Shown here: piece after piece, positions 35,739 through 47,660 of the stretch
Layout of the letters: each line of letters begins with the position of its first letter
Position numbering within the stretch: the first letter of the stretch is position 1
Origin: Nigrospora sphaerica
Taxonomy: Eukaryota > Ascomycota > Sordariomycetes > Amphisphaeriales > Apiosporaceae
Direction: 5' to 3'
NCBI GenBank assembly: GCA_018287875.1
Contig: JAGVVL010000022.1
Location: forward strand, 3,596,001 to 3,660,000
Length of the DNA stretch: 64,000 nucleotides
The notes under the pieces: model-generated
What the model was told of the DNA's origin: nothing
Seen by the model: the letters and a program-made list of their open reading frames with translations, nothing else
Databases searched by the model: none
Program-made: the position numbers and the translations under genes

Positions 35739-36195
35739 TTTAGGAACAGTGAAGAAAAGCTTCAACATCGGAGACGGGCAGTTAGGTAGACAAAGCAATC
35801 TATGCGACGCCGAATCCCATACCACAGAGCTCCAATGATGGGGGAGTGTCCAAAGTGCATGCCCATACTCCATGGATCGGTATCGATACCAGGAAACCAC
35901 CCAGATTTGGATGTGAGTGCCACTGAATAGGGTATCGAATTGCACCTTCCTATCTCGGGCGACGACATCTGGCAGGCGGGGGTGGCGGGGTCTGACTACT
36001 TTACGAACCTTCCTCGAGATAGATGGACGGGATTTCATCCTTTCAACACAAGCATTCAAGTGCCACTCCCGGGTGTCTCTGGCACCTCCCTCTTCCCACC
36101 CAGATCTCTGAAACGGGCCCAGCTCATCTAAAAGGAAAGGACCCACCGACACTTGCCCTCCAACCTAGGAAGAACTCGTTCTGCGCGTGTTTGCC
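35739..36195. other. Short intergenic region
   Basis: Promoter region for the reductase fusion gene; no gene or clear TATA box seen. Confidence 0.5.
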
Positions 36196-37898
36196 ATGGC
36201 ATCATTACCTTCCCCCTCACCGCGTTTGGAGACTACGACAATCGCGGGATCGTTGGAGATCCCGCGCCTCATTACCGGACTCTGGCAGCTTGCGGGGGGC
36301 CACGATGCCGATGTGCGCGTGGCTCCGGCTGCCGAGGCGATGGGTTCTCTGTAAGTCTTCGCTTGCTATGCCCTAGATGGACGTGCTAACGCGGCCGGAC
36401 CCCGTCCCTTGAAGCATCGAAGCCGGACTCCACTGCTTTGACATGGCCGACCACTACGGGGACGCCGAGCTCGTCGTTGGGCAATACCATGCCACCGCAA
36501 CTAGACCACTAACCGCCTTCACGAAGTGGTGCCCCCCCGAGGATGGCGTCAAGTCTTTTGAGAACGCCGAGGCCGCCCTGCACCGAGCCCTGGCGCGGAT
36601 GGGGCAGAAGAGCATTGCGCTACTACAATATCACATTTGGGACTACAGCGACGACACTTATTTGTACAACCTCAGCCACCTCTCCCGACTGCAGCGTGAG
36701 GGTAAGATCCAACATATTGGCCTGACCAACACCGACTCCGCTCACCTGGAGCTCCTTCTGCACTCGGGCTACCCCATCGCGACGAACCAGGTGGCTTGCT
36801 CAGTCATTGACCGCAGACTGGTACGGGGGAGGATGTCTGCCCTCTGCTCCGAGCACAATGTCAACATCCTGGCTTACGGCACGTTACTTGGGGGCTTCTT
36901 ATCCGAAAAATGGCTCGGGGCCGAAGAGCCAGGCGACCCGTCGAGCTTAAATTGGAGTCTCCGCAAATATCTCCGCTTCATTCGCGCTGCTGGAGGTTGG
37001 CAAGCTTTCCAAAGGGTACTGCAAAGCCTGGCGTCTGTTGCGACTAGACACAAGGTACCGATAGCCGCCGTAGCCATGCGCTGGGTCCTGGATATTCCTG
37101 TGGTCAGTGCCATTATTGTGGGAAGCCGGCTGTCCGGCGACAGCGAAAGATATGTGACCAGCAACCTGCTGCCCTTTTCCTTCTCGTTCAGCGCACAAGA
37201 CTTGGCCACGATAGAGGAGGCTCAGGGAGGCTTGAGCGACATCCCTGGTGACTGTGGAGACGAATACAGACGCCCACCTTTCTTGACAGCCGCGGGGGAC
37301 CTGAGCGACCACATCAAGCCGTCGAAACAGCTTGATGAGGTCCTCGAAGCGATTGCGCAAGGCCACAGAGTGGAGTGCCGGACCGGTAGTAAATGGGAGG
37401 AAATTGCCGTAAGCACTAGAGAGGGATCTCAAACCATGTACACATGCACTTGTTCCGTCCCATTAACTTGTCTAGGGTTATTCACGCGCAGTCAGATTCG
37501 GGGACGTGATCAGAGTCTCCGGCACAACGGCAAACGTGCCTCCTGGTTTGGATATCGCGGTATCAGCACTGGGTGGGGCATGTCCTCGCTGCCAGACGGT
37601 CGCGGCGTTGGACATCATTGCCCGGGCCGTCAAGCGGTTGGGGGGTCAGATGTCTGATGTAGTCAGGACTAGAGTGATGATTCGCCCCAAGGTGCAGTGT
37701 GAGCCTGTCAGCGCCGCTCATGGATGGGTGTTTCACTGCGAGAAAGCCCTACCATCCAACACTCTAGTCACAGCTGGCTTGATCGGAGACGAGCTCCTCG
37801 TCGAGGTAGAGGCAGAGGCGGTTGTGGGGAGTGGCGGCAACATCTTGGTCTTGGACAATGCTTCGGAGACGATTGGACGCCGTTGTCGTCCTGAATGA
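36196..37898 (+). CDS. Aldo-keto reductase fused to a RidA/YjgF-like domain
   Basis: A 523-residue fusion. Exons 36196-36350, 36415-37408 and 37476-37898 are joined by introns of 64 and 67 nt (gctaac branch site in the first). Residues about 15-325 form an NADPH-type aldo-keto reductase with the tetrad visible: Asp and Tyr of CFDMADHYG, Lys of AFTKWCPP, His of LLQYHIWDY; IGLTNTDS and NQVACSVIDRR are family motifs. The second intron joins the reductase end (WEEIA) to GYSRAVRFGDVIRVSGTTA, the opening of a RidA-like domain of about 120 residues. RidA proteins hydrolyse reactive enamines/imines, but the arginine normally in P-A-R-[TS] is Asn here (PSNTLVTAGL), as in non-archetypal Rid groups. It sits next to a Zn2Cys6 regulator and an aldolase. 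Substrate unknown. Confidence 0.9.
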
Positions 37899-38832
37899 TA
37901 CCGCTCCGGCCGAAACTCAATACGCCGCCGGGGCGACGGTATGTCGACGCCAAAACCCGTCTGGCCGATATCTTCGTGTCAGCCGCCTGGGCTGAGGACT
38001 GCCGGGTTGTGCCCTGTTACTGGCGTATGGGTCTATGCCTAGTGATGCGTTGGTGCCTCCTGGCTTAGGTCTGTAAGAACAAACCGCATCCACATCCGTT
38101 GGATGTCGCTGCCAGACCAAGCAGACCAACTTTCAACCTACAACTTCCCCCGACCAAACCCGCAGCGGAACTTCTGGAACAGCCCCTAGGAAGATCGAGG
38201 TTCTTCGACTGAGCTATAATTGGTACCTACGGTGTTGTGAGGGCAGGTCAGGGAACGACGGTAAAGATGGGGGCTCCTTGCCTGGAGCCGGTGTGGAATG
38301 AATGAAGTTGAAGGTGGGGGTGTGCTACATGCGGGCGTTTGCTTGCTTTTTGCACCGAAATTGGTTGGTTCTTCTTGGCAAACGACGGCGTGGCCACCAC
38401 TGCCATTGCTTCCTAGCGCCTCTCCGCAGGAACCTTCGGCCGAGGGCTGGACTCTCTCGACTCTTGGAGAAAAATAGGGGCTACCGAGTGAGTCCGGGTT
38501 TCTGCTAAAGGCTGATAAGTCCAGGAAGGAAAAAAAATAACAGAAGGACAATGAGTCGCAAGGAACGTGCCGTTCACCTCCACGCCCTACTCACCGCGCA
38601 GGAGGGGCTGAGGGGGAGAGGCAACCCCGGACGTGGTGGAGTACGTCCCAACTGGAGACGATTTAGCGGCGCGGGGCGCTGGGGGCGACGAGCAACCGGA
38701 TGGCACGTTGCCGCTCAACAAGGCGAGACGTTCATTCGTTGTGCACTGACACACCTATTGTCGTTGCGTCGTCGTTCTCGTTGCCCGACACATCCACCGA
38801 ACAACACTGTCACTCATCGTGGCTCGCCAGTC
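37899..38832. other. Intergenic upstream of the Zn2Cys6 gene
   Basis: No separate gene. An ATG at 38551 is in frame with the regulator, but the intervening 94 codons look like leader rather than protein. An A-run (AAAAAAATAA) lies just before that ATG. Confidence 0.45.
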
Positions 38833-40877
38833 ATGACGACCGCAACGGGCAAATCATCCGGCGATGGGACGCCGGGGGAGCGGCATACGACCCTCTCGCC
38901 CTCTCGGCCAGAGTATAGGACGGCGCGATCCAAGGACGGTTGTCTGACCTGCAAGTAAGTACCCCCGGTGTGCCCCTCGAGGCCAGTGGGATCCAGACCG
39001 TACGGGATGGGGTTGCGAGCATGTACATGTGTCGGCGCCAAGTAGGCGTCCATCAGGGTGACTAACCGGATCTTATGTCCCCCTGTAGGCGGCGCAAAGT
39101 CAAATGCGGCGAACAGCGGCCACGGTGTTCCCACTGTGAGCGGCTCAACATGGAGTGCAAGTGGCCGACGGCCCCGGCTCGGATGCGCCAACGCCGGCAA
39201 TCCTCGGCCGTCTTGGCTCCGTCCCGAGCGGTACCCTGCACGTCGCCGAGCGACTCGCTAGGCGCCGAGCAGGCCGTTGATCAGATGTTCGACTATGCGA
39301 GTTTCATGTGGGACGGTGCCGATATGTGGCCCGCGTCGACCGACTTCGGCGCGGCCTCAACTTTGCCGCCGCCGGCCGTGGTGAGTTCCGCGTGTGCGCC
39401 GGTGTCTGCCACTTTCTATGTGCTGATTTACGGCAACGTGTTCTCACCTGACCAGCTCGCGACCTACCACGAACATAGCGCTACCCAGCTGCCCCATCGG
39501 TCTCCAGACGTCAGCCTCCCCGACGGGGGGCTCGCGGTAGCCCCGCCGGAGTCTTCTTGTACACGGTCGGATACTAGCCCCGGGACGCAGGACGGCGGGG
39601 AGGCGCTGCCGACGTCGGACGCGCACCGCTTGATGGACTACTTCATCCACGCCGTCACGCCGCCGATCCTAGCTGAGGTGGAGACGCAAAAGAAGTGGTT
39701 TGCCATGCGCCAGGTGCTGGTCAAGCGTGCAAGCGCCTCGCAGATGGTGCGCTGGGCCGTGTTAGCCTTCTCCAACCTGCTGCTATGCCGTCGCGATGGC
39801 GCCTGGATGGCGAGCCCTAACAACTACTACGAGAGCGCGGCCGCCGAGGTCCAAGCCAGCGACGGGGCTCTGTCTTCGCTGGTAGAGCACAGCGCGCGCC
39901 GCGAGGATTTTCTCGCCTCCCTCTTCTTCCTGAGCTACGTCGACATCCTGGAGGGTCGACTGGACGCAGCCCACTCAAACCTGAAGCGGGCCTTTGCCAT
40001 CTTCCAGAACGGGAGGGATGGGAGCTTTGGTGCCCTAGAGAAGCAGTTCCTCCTCTGGATCCGCCTCCTGGACGCCCGGGCCGTTACGGCGGGCGGCGAG
40101 GGTTTGTTCCTTGCCCAGGACGACGAGGCGATGCTCGTGCAGGCCTCCCCCGCGAGCCTTGACCCGGATGGCCCCGAATGGGGCGCGGACGAGGCGGTCG
40201 AGGGCGACATCGAGGACGTTCTGTTTCAGCTGCTCTACCAGCCGGGGATCCTGTTCTTCCAGAAGGTGCAGAGCTTCATGGGTCGCATCTCCAAGATCGA
40301 CCCCTGGCACCGGTCCCGCGGCACCGTCGAGGACGAGCGGGAGGTGATGAACGTGGGGGCCGCCATTGCGAGCGACCTGCGGGCACTATACGAGCAGCGG
40401 CCGCTGTTGATGGACCACGCCGTGGCGGGCAAGCTGACGGCGCCGCACGTGTCGGCGCACCTGGCGTATGTCATCACGCGGTCGTTCCGGACGTACCTGT
40501 CGCACTACTACGCAAGCCAAGTGCACCTGCACCGCGTGGCTTACAAGACGTTCCCTCTGACGCGCGAGGCGCGCGAGGCGCTGGCGCAGATCAAGCGGCT
40601 GACGCGCCTCATCGCGGCCGGGCTCGACGGCGACGACGACGCGCTGCCCGTCAACATGCTGTGGCCGCTGCTCATGCTCGGCTCCGAGGAGCAGGACCCC
40701 GACGCCCGCACCTGGATCCGCGCCCAGATCCTGCGCATGGAGCGCGTCGCCGGCAACGCCCGCCTGACGGCCGCTGTGCTCGACGAGGTCCAGGCCCGTC
40801 AGGACGCCTCCAAGGCGCGCGCCGACATCCGTGCCGTCATGCACGATACCTTCAACTCGTGCTTTGCCATCGTCTGA
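38833..40877 (+). CDS. Zn(II)2Cys6 transcription factor
   Basis: Fungus-specific nuclear regulator of 636 residues. The six cysteines of the binuclear zinc cluster are split by an intron: DGCLTCK in exon 1 (38833-38954), then RRKVKCGEQRPRCSHC and MECKWP in exon 2 (39089-40877), with the standard C-x2-C-x6-C-x5-C-x2-C-x6-C spacing and basic residues. The long C-terminal part, from LMDYFIHAVTPPILAEV on, is alpha-helical and matches the fungal transcription factor domain 2 type. The start MTTATGKSS was preferred to the in-frame ATG 94 codons upstream. Within exon 2, 39381-39455 (75 nt, no stop) has donor GTGAGT and acceptor CCAG and may be a further intron, giving 611 residues. Central in a same-strand block, it is a candidate pathway-specific regulator. 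Confidence 0.9.
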
Positions 40878-41768
40878 CGGAGAATGCTACGGCCGCCGGG
40901 CGACGCGACTTTCGCCCCAAGATCTCGGAACTTGTACCTGATTAACCACCCACTCTCCATTGGCCGCTTGTTTGTGTCGCTCCCAGCGGGAGAGCGCCGA
41001 GTCGTTGAGGACGTACTGTAGCGCATGTGTCGCTCTACACAGGCAGACCTTGTTCGGTCGACCACGTCTGTCTTCTCGTATCGGTATGGCCACTGTGGGT
41101 GCCCCGTTTCCTCCCCGCGTCGAGTGGCCCGGGGTTAGCGTAGCCGATCGGGTCTCGGGACCGCTAGGAGGGCGGGGCCCATTTCTATGCCGTCCCATTT
41201 CCAGCAAGGGTCCTCCTATGACTGCGCTCGCCCGGCCCGTAGTCACGTCAGGGCGCAAATTCCAGCAAAGAATGAATATTCTATCACCATTATGCCCGTT
41301 TTCGTTCCGTGACAGGCCTCTTGGGGCATGACACCACGGCCATAAAAAGCGACGGTAGTACATCGGCCCGTCGTCGACTTTGCATTTCGGACTGTGCCGT
41401 CGGCTTGGCTCTCCCCCCCCCCCCCGGGCACCCCGCTCGCTCGCGATCGGCCCCACCATGAGATCGTTCCACGAGAGCCCACGGATGCCGACTTGCCTGC
41501 GTGACGACGCGCCGAGCGATGGGCCCCGTGCGGTGCTTCCCGAAGCCTTGACCATCCGGGTCGCTGGAGTCACGAGGGGAGTCACATAAAATGCCTGGGC
41601 TCTTTCGATATATCATTTGGCGGTCGTCTCCATTCGTGCCTCTCCTGTTCCTTGCCTATTCTCTTGTTTCCCGGGTGCTCTTGTAGTCCGTCGACCCGGT
41701 TATCCCTCGGCCGAGCCTCGCATACCCGTCCCAACTCACTCGAAAGCGCGACCACGAGCGTCTTCATC
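40878..41768. other. Intergenic, promoter of the aldolase
   Basis: Contains a run of 13 C (41413-41425). No supported gene; small frames are low-complexity shadows. Confidence 0.55.
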
Positions 41769-42904
41769 ATGGGTTCCACATCGCAGGCCCGACCGTTCCC
41801 GCCGGGCATCCACGTGCCGAGCTTGACGTGGTTCGACAATGACAAGAAGCAAGAGATCGACTGGGACCTGCAGACGAAGCACTTCGAGTTCCTCATCAAC
41901 TCGGGCCTCCACGGCAGTGCGTCCCTTCTTCCATCCCCTCTTTTCTCCCGTCCGTCGGGGGCTGACCTTGACTAGTCGTGCTGGCGGGGACCAACGGCGA
42001 GGCGGTAACCATGACGGCCGAGGAGAAGGCAAAGCTGGTGCGGACGACGCGGGCGACGGCGACGCGGCTGGGGCGGCCCGAACTGCCCATCACCATGGGC
42101 TGCGGGGGCCAGAGCACGCGGGCCGTCGTGGCCGAGACGGAGCTGGCGGCGGCGGCGGGGGCCGACTTTGCCCTCGTGCTGGTGCCGTCCTACTTCCACT
42201 TCGCCATGGACGCCGACGCCATCGTGGCCTTCTTCCGCGAGCTCGCCGATGCCAGCCCGCTGCCCGTGCTCGTCTACAACTTCCCCGGCGTCGTCGCCGG
42301 CCTCGACGTCAACTCGGACATGCTCAGCGCCCTCGGCCGCCACCCCAACATCGTCGGCGTCAAGCTCACCTGCGGCGGCATCGCCAAGGTCGCCCGCGTC
42401 GCCGCCGAGTTCGGCCCCGACCAGTTCTGCGCCCTCGCCGGCCAGAGCGACTGGCTCGTGCCCGCCATGTCCGTCGGCAGCACCGGTTCCATCACGGGCG
42501 TCGCGAACCTGTACCCCAGGGTTAGTCATGCCCTCTCCCTCCCTCTCCCCTCGTCCCTCCTACTTTTCCACCACCCCCCCTCCCAGAACGAATCCGGTCA
42601 GCTAATGCCGTCCCCGCAGTTCTGCATCGAGGTCTTTGACCTGTACCGAGCCGGCCGGACCAAGGAGGCCGAGGTGGCACAGCTCCAGCTGGCCCGGATG
42701 GAGTGGGGCTTCGGCAAGGGGGGCATCAACGGCACCAAATGGGTCGTGGCCACGCTGCTGGGCTACCCGACCGAGAAGGCCCACTGCCGTCGCCCGTACC
42801 CCCAGTTCGTCGACGAGAAGAAGCAGACCTGGATCGCGGACACGGTCCGTCCGCTGCTCGAGGAAGAGATGAAACTGAACAAGCGCGCCGCCGCCGCCGC
42901 GTAG
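41769..42904 (+). CDS. DapA/HOGA-family aldolase
   Basis: Schiff-base class I aldolase of the dihydrodipicolinate synthase fold, 325 residues. Fungi do not make lysine by the DapA route, so the likely role is cleavage of a 2-keto acid, as for 4-hydroxy-2-oxoglutarate or keto-deoxy-sugar acid aldolases. Exons 41769-41916, 41976-42520 and 42620-42904 (introns 59 and 99 nt). The Schiff-base lysine is in NIVGVKLTCGG, the catalytic tyrosine in VLVYNFPG, and GTNGEAVTMT is the pyruvate-binding loop, complete only after splicing (LHG then IVLAGTNGE). The second splice gives NLYPRFCIEVFDLY. No targeting signal is evident. Close relatives in other fungi are mostly uncharacterised. Neighbours are a Zn2Cys6 regulator and a peroxygenase on the same strand. 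Confidence 0.92.
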
Positions 42905-43510
42905 CCCTCTTGTCTTGTTAAAGGAAATAATACAAAAGCGATTGGTTTCACGGCCATGCTGTTCGTTGATGTGCGCCGGCGTGTTTGCGCGCGGGCGCGC
43001 CCGTGTGCCCTTCTCGCCTTTCGGCTCGTAACGTTCCCCTGGCCCGCCACGGCTGTCTCCCCAGGCGTGGGTGGTCCGCAGGGCACGACATCAAGATCGG
43101 TCTGCCTTGCCGTGTACGGCGTCGTCGACATGGACCGACGCCGAGGCGGGCTGTCTGCACGGCTGAGGAGGCGACCAACGGGACGCTGCTCGTAAGGGGT
43201 TAGCGCAGCACACCCACGGCGGCCCCTCAAGACGACGGCGTGCCGTGACTGGCTCCTTGGAACCCAGGGGCGAGCGTGAGCGTGAGCGCCCTGTCCGGCG
43301 TCGCCGGCAGCGGTTTGGTACGCTGAGCCGCAGCTGAGGCTCTTGGCACGGGGTACAGGCGGTGGGCCGCCGCTGGGCGTAAGCCTTTGCGATGCAGCTC
43401 GGTGTTGCTGGTAAGCGAATCGACGACTGCAGCTTCGCGTGCTGGGTCGGGCTGCGTTATGGAACCAATCGGGAGGTTTTGATCGTGCCTCGGTCGTATG
43501 GCCGCCTCTC
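42905..43510. other. Intergenic spacer
   Basis: GC-rich, with a short GTGAGC doublet near 43275. No gene supported. Confidence 0.5.
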
Positions 43511-43545
43511 AGCTGACGGCCTTACCGACCCACCGGCCGTCAGCT
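43511..43545. promoter_or_regulatory. 11-bp inverted repeat upstream of the peroxygenase gene
   Basis: AGCTGACGGCC at 43511-43521 is repeated perfectly inverted as GGCCGTCAGCT at 43535-43545 with a 13-nt spacer, about 200 bp before the peroxygenase ATG. Perfect arms this long are rare by chance and suit a dimeric regulator such as a zinc-cluster factor. Confidence 0.5.
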
Positions 43546-43743
43546 TTCCAGCTGAACACCCAGGTGATAACAGGGCTACGCCTCCCGGGCGAACGAGATC
43601 TTACCCGGACCAGATTCTGTCGGCAAGTGCTGCATATCGCACCGCTACATAAGTAAGGAAGAGCCTTCGCATCCCTCCCGTGAGACAAGATTGGCGTTCT
43701 CCAGTAGATCGACACGCGCCGGAAGACACCAACCCCAGAAACC

Positions 43744-44605
43744 ATGAACAAGCTCCTTCTCGTAGCGTCCAACTTGGCCGCCCGCATGTGGGCGCCTTCG
43801 GAATTCTCCCACTGGAGCCCTCCGGGCCACGGCGATGGTAAGGCCTTCCGTTTGCCCGCCCATCTTCGTTGCTGAGCGTCTCTTTTTCAGTGCGAGGCCC
43901 ATGCCCCATGTTGAATACCTTGGCGAACCACCGAATACTTCCACATGACGGCAAGAATATCGACCTGAATATCACGGTCCACGCCTTGGATGTGGCTCTC
44001 AATGCCGAGCCCGCCCTTTCCGGACTCCTGTTTTCCCAGGCTTTGTTGACGAACTCGACGCCGGGTGCCACGTCCTTTTCCCTGGATCAACTTGTCCACC
44101 ACAACATTATCGAGCACGACGGTAGTCTGAGCCGCCAAGATGCCGTGTTTGGCCGCGCCGATATCTTCAATGCCACTATCTTCGCCGAGACGCAATCCCA
44201 CTGGCATGGCCCCATCATCGACCTGCAGATGGCCGCCCAGGCCCGAGCGGCTCGCATCGAGTCGTCGAAGCTGACGAACCCTACCTTTAAATGGAACGAG
44301 CAGCTGAACGCCTTCAGTCTGGCCGAGACGGCCTCGTATCTGCTGGTCCTGGGTGACCGGGAAAGCCTCACGGTTCCTCGCAAGCGAGTCGAGTATCTTC
44401 TCAGTAAGCCACTTCGCGTCGGGGAAGAGGGGACATGATGCACGGCTGACACGCGACTGCGTGATAAATAGAAAACGAACGTCTGCCTCTCGAGCTCGGC
44501 TGGGAACGGCCCAAGACTGTTATCACCGTGGCTGAGCTTCAGAGGACCAACCAAGCGATCGTCGAGGCCACCCAGGGCGGGCCAGGCGACGTGGACGAGC
44601 TGTAG
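43744..44605 (+). CDS. Short unspecific peroxygenase (heme-thiolate peroxidase)
   Basis: Peroxide-driven oxygen-transfer enzyme of the chloroperoxidase/UPO family, short type, 246 residues. Exons 43744-43837, 43891-44403 and 44472-44605, introns 53 and 68 nt. RGPCPMLNTLANH carries Cys36, the axial thiolate ligand of heme, made in frame only by splicing; EHDGS (Glu106-His107-Asp108) is the Mg/heme-propionate motif. A downstream acidic residue near IFAETQSHW is the likely acid-base catalyst. C-terminal ERLPLELGW is also typical. The N-terminus NKLLLVASNLAARMWA is a weak signal peptide, so export is probable but not certain. It closes the same-strand run and could act on the same compound as the neighbouring reductase and aldolase. 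Confidence 0.92.
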
Positions 44606-47600
44606 CCCACGATGGAAAGAGGTGAAAGGACACAATGAACCTGGAGTCGTTCCCATCGCGTCGATATCGACGCACGGAGAGATGCCGAAACAACGGTCAA
44701 CTATGGCACGTGCACTGTTTCTCCGACGCCCTTCCTACTGTTACCGAAGGCGCCAGGCCGCCGATAAGGACATCAGACGGGATACGACTCATCTGAGTTT
44801 CGCCGCGGTCGGTCCGTCTTGAGAGGAGGCCTCATCATGGTCGGTAGCAGATGAGCCGCATACACGGCGGCGGCCAAAACTGGCCTAATGGGTGTACGAG
44901 ATGGACAGAATACCGCCTCCGTCCGAAGTGGTATGAAATACAGCGAATGAGAAGCGTTACTAGCGGTCTCTACCAAGCTAAAGGGTGAACGGCACGCGAT
45001 ACTGCAATGACAAGGTTGCTTCCGGAGTCTGGAAACAATCGGACTGATCTTAACAGCGCGGGAGATAGGCGCAATTTCGGCGCGTGATTGTCTGCAGGAA
45101 AGTCGGGTCTCGGCCTGCCCAGGTCGGCAGCGAGGGTTTAATGATTGTGCAAATCCAGAGGGACGGAAAAATCGACCCGCGTGGACGACTAGAGTCCGGA
45201 CGACCAGGGGCCCAGATGGCCTTCTTATCTGATGAGGCGCATCACTGCCAGTATGCGACTCTGCAGAGTAGGGGTCCTTCGAAGCCTGGGCACTCGATAT
45301 ACGCCGCCAGGGAGGCGGATGCAAGGTAATCCACGACATCCAGGCCGGCCGGTCGGGATTTCGGGTCGCTATGGCACTATGGCAGGCAACGGAGCAGTAC
45401 GGAGTAGCTACCACACTCTGCAATGGCCTCGGTGCTTTCCAGCCTGATCGGTTTGTGCAACTTATTCACCGGACCGTTGCACTTTGGGGTGCCGACGGCC
45501 TCTGCTGGGTGGAAGACGCGTAGTGCACTATAGATACCCACATGGCACCAAGTGGAACCAGCCTACCATTCGTTGCCGGAAGCCGGTCCCAGCTCGCAAT
45601 GCCTGAAAGACGTGGGAAGATGGGTGACGGCATGGTGGAGAAGCACGGGAAGCGCGGTCACGATGACAGACAGCCTTCTGTGCTGATATGCTTCACGGCC
45701 GATCGCGTACCCGCATCCACAGCCAGCTCACCGACTGTTGCCGACGGCACGGGTGGCGGGTGGTTGGCCGAGAGGCTGAGGATGAGAGAGAGTGGCCGTG
45801 CACACGGTTGGACTTGTCGGAATGCCCCAGCACCGGCTCGTGATACCTATCGGGCGGCTGGCGGCATAGAGATGATTAGAAGCCCATACGAGGTCCGATG
45901 GGCGGGCAGCCAGCCAGGCGGCCAAGATAATTTTTACGGGAGCAGTCCGGACTCTGCAGGGCCGGGCAGGCCGAGGGTGCTGAGTATGCTGCCCGTACGA
46001 TGTAGCTGCATCCTGCTTTTTGCCTGGCAACCCCGCATAGCCGGGGTCCCATACGACAATCAGCTTACCCACCGAGGGGTCGGGTGAGCGTAGCTGTGTT
46101 GCCCGTTTTGGCGGTGGGGATTTCAGCGCGGGATGTGCATGGGCGTGCGGGTGGCCGGGTCTCCCGACGCGAGGGCGGCGAGGCGAGGGCGCTCGGATAC
46201 CGTCGTGGCATTCGTCCACGAATGGCAAGACAGCGGACGGGACTATTGATAGCACTCGGCCGCAAACCCGACCGACTTGTCGTGTTCACCCGGGAGCTGA
46301 GCCATTTGTGCCACGTACCAGGAAGGGGCATGGCCACAGGGATTGGGTAGAGGGAAAAACGGCGGTGCGCGCCGGGCCACTGGTCCGGCCTCGAAGTTCG
46401 AAGACCCTGAAACGCCACCGACTGGACGAGGGCCGCTGCAGAGGATACAAACGCGCACGCACGCACGCACACGCGCAAGACGGCGAGGGAGTAACGTTGC
46501 CAGCCTACTTCCTTCGGCGGGTTGCGGGTGGCGGTGTTGGTCTCATGGATGGCGTGGTGTCGCGTCGGTGCGCCGACGGCCGGCCACCTTGCGAGGGGTG
46601 GGATTCGGACGAAACCTGCGAAGAGGGACGGGGCGGATTGGGTGGGCGGAGGCTGGAATCCCTGGGAAGGGGGTATCCATGTAGAAACGATGTGCAAGTG
46701 GGATCGCGCGGGATGGGGGACGGACGACGACGGCGAATCGATTAGTGATGTGTGGTTCTGGAGGTTGTCGCTACCTCACAAAGTAGTAAGCAAGCATGGG
46801 GATCCCATGTACCTGCCCTAGCCTGTGCACGGAAACCAAGCCTCCCTACCCTACACACATGCAGTACTGAAAGGTACCCAAGCTAGGAGAGCAAGAAACC
46901 ATGACCCGGTACCAGCCACTAAGTTACCCTATACTTGCAGGGCCGGGTCGTCCCCATAAGGGAGACCTACATGCGGCTATTGGATCAACCATGACGACGG
47001 CGATGGCAGGGCTGCCCGTTTCGCAAGCGGCGGCGGGCCGCTCGCTCACAAAGAGTAGACGTTTGCCGCCCTATGCGTCATTGGTCGGTTGGACGGCAAC
47101 GAGGGGCGTTAGCTGGGCGACTAGACTGCTAGGGCACCCAACAACCAGGGACGGTAGTAAAGCGAGGGCACTGGGGCCCGTAGGAGCGCGGGCGATGAGG
47201 GAGGCGAAGGATCTACGAGGGGCTGGGATGAGGGGCCATCTCATGCTACGCTGCTCTTGTGCTCGCTTGAATAGAGGTAGAGCGGAAGAGAGAGAAGGGG
47301 GAAGAGAGGAAGAGACAGAGCGACAACGGAGGGTTCGTCTGGAATCGCCTCAAAAGTCTGGAGGTCGAGAGATCTGTAGCGTCGGCGGGGGAAAGAGAAC
47401 CGGCCCAGTTCAACGGCTGGGTCAATACGAGATCTTGGCGCGCTGGCGATCGCCCGCGACGTCACACGCGCACACACACTCCGTATTCCTTACTGCCTTT
47501 AGTTGTGTTCACGCGTCCTGCGCCCCCCGGAATAGGCAATCGCCAACGTCCCGAAGAGGCCGGCCCGATTGGCCGCAACGTATCGTCCTTCTTCAGCCGA

Positions 47601-47660
47601 ACTCTAAGCCGTCCAGCTCTGGCCTCTGGACTATGGCGAGTTGCCTCTCTTTTCTTTTCC
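44606..47660. other. 3 kb gene-free spacer
   Basis: Frames here (for example 45542-46087 and 46901-47833, plus) start at ATG codons but lack domains and the C-ending codon bias of the true genes. The right part is promoter of the Alt a 1-like gene. Confidence 0.55.

Noticed and set aside
36243..36266. Perfect 9-bp inverted repeat (CGCGGGATC / GATCCCGCG)
   Set aside because: Lies inside coding exon 1 of the reductase fusion, where codon constraints can produce it; no independent sign of function.
38551..38832. In-frame N-terminal extension of the Zn2Cys6 factor from an upstream ATG
   Set aside because: The 94 extra codons are Arg/Gly-rich with leader-like composition; the ATG at 38833 gives a more normal N-terminus.
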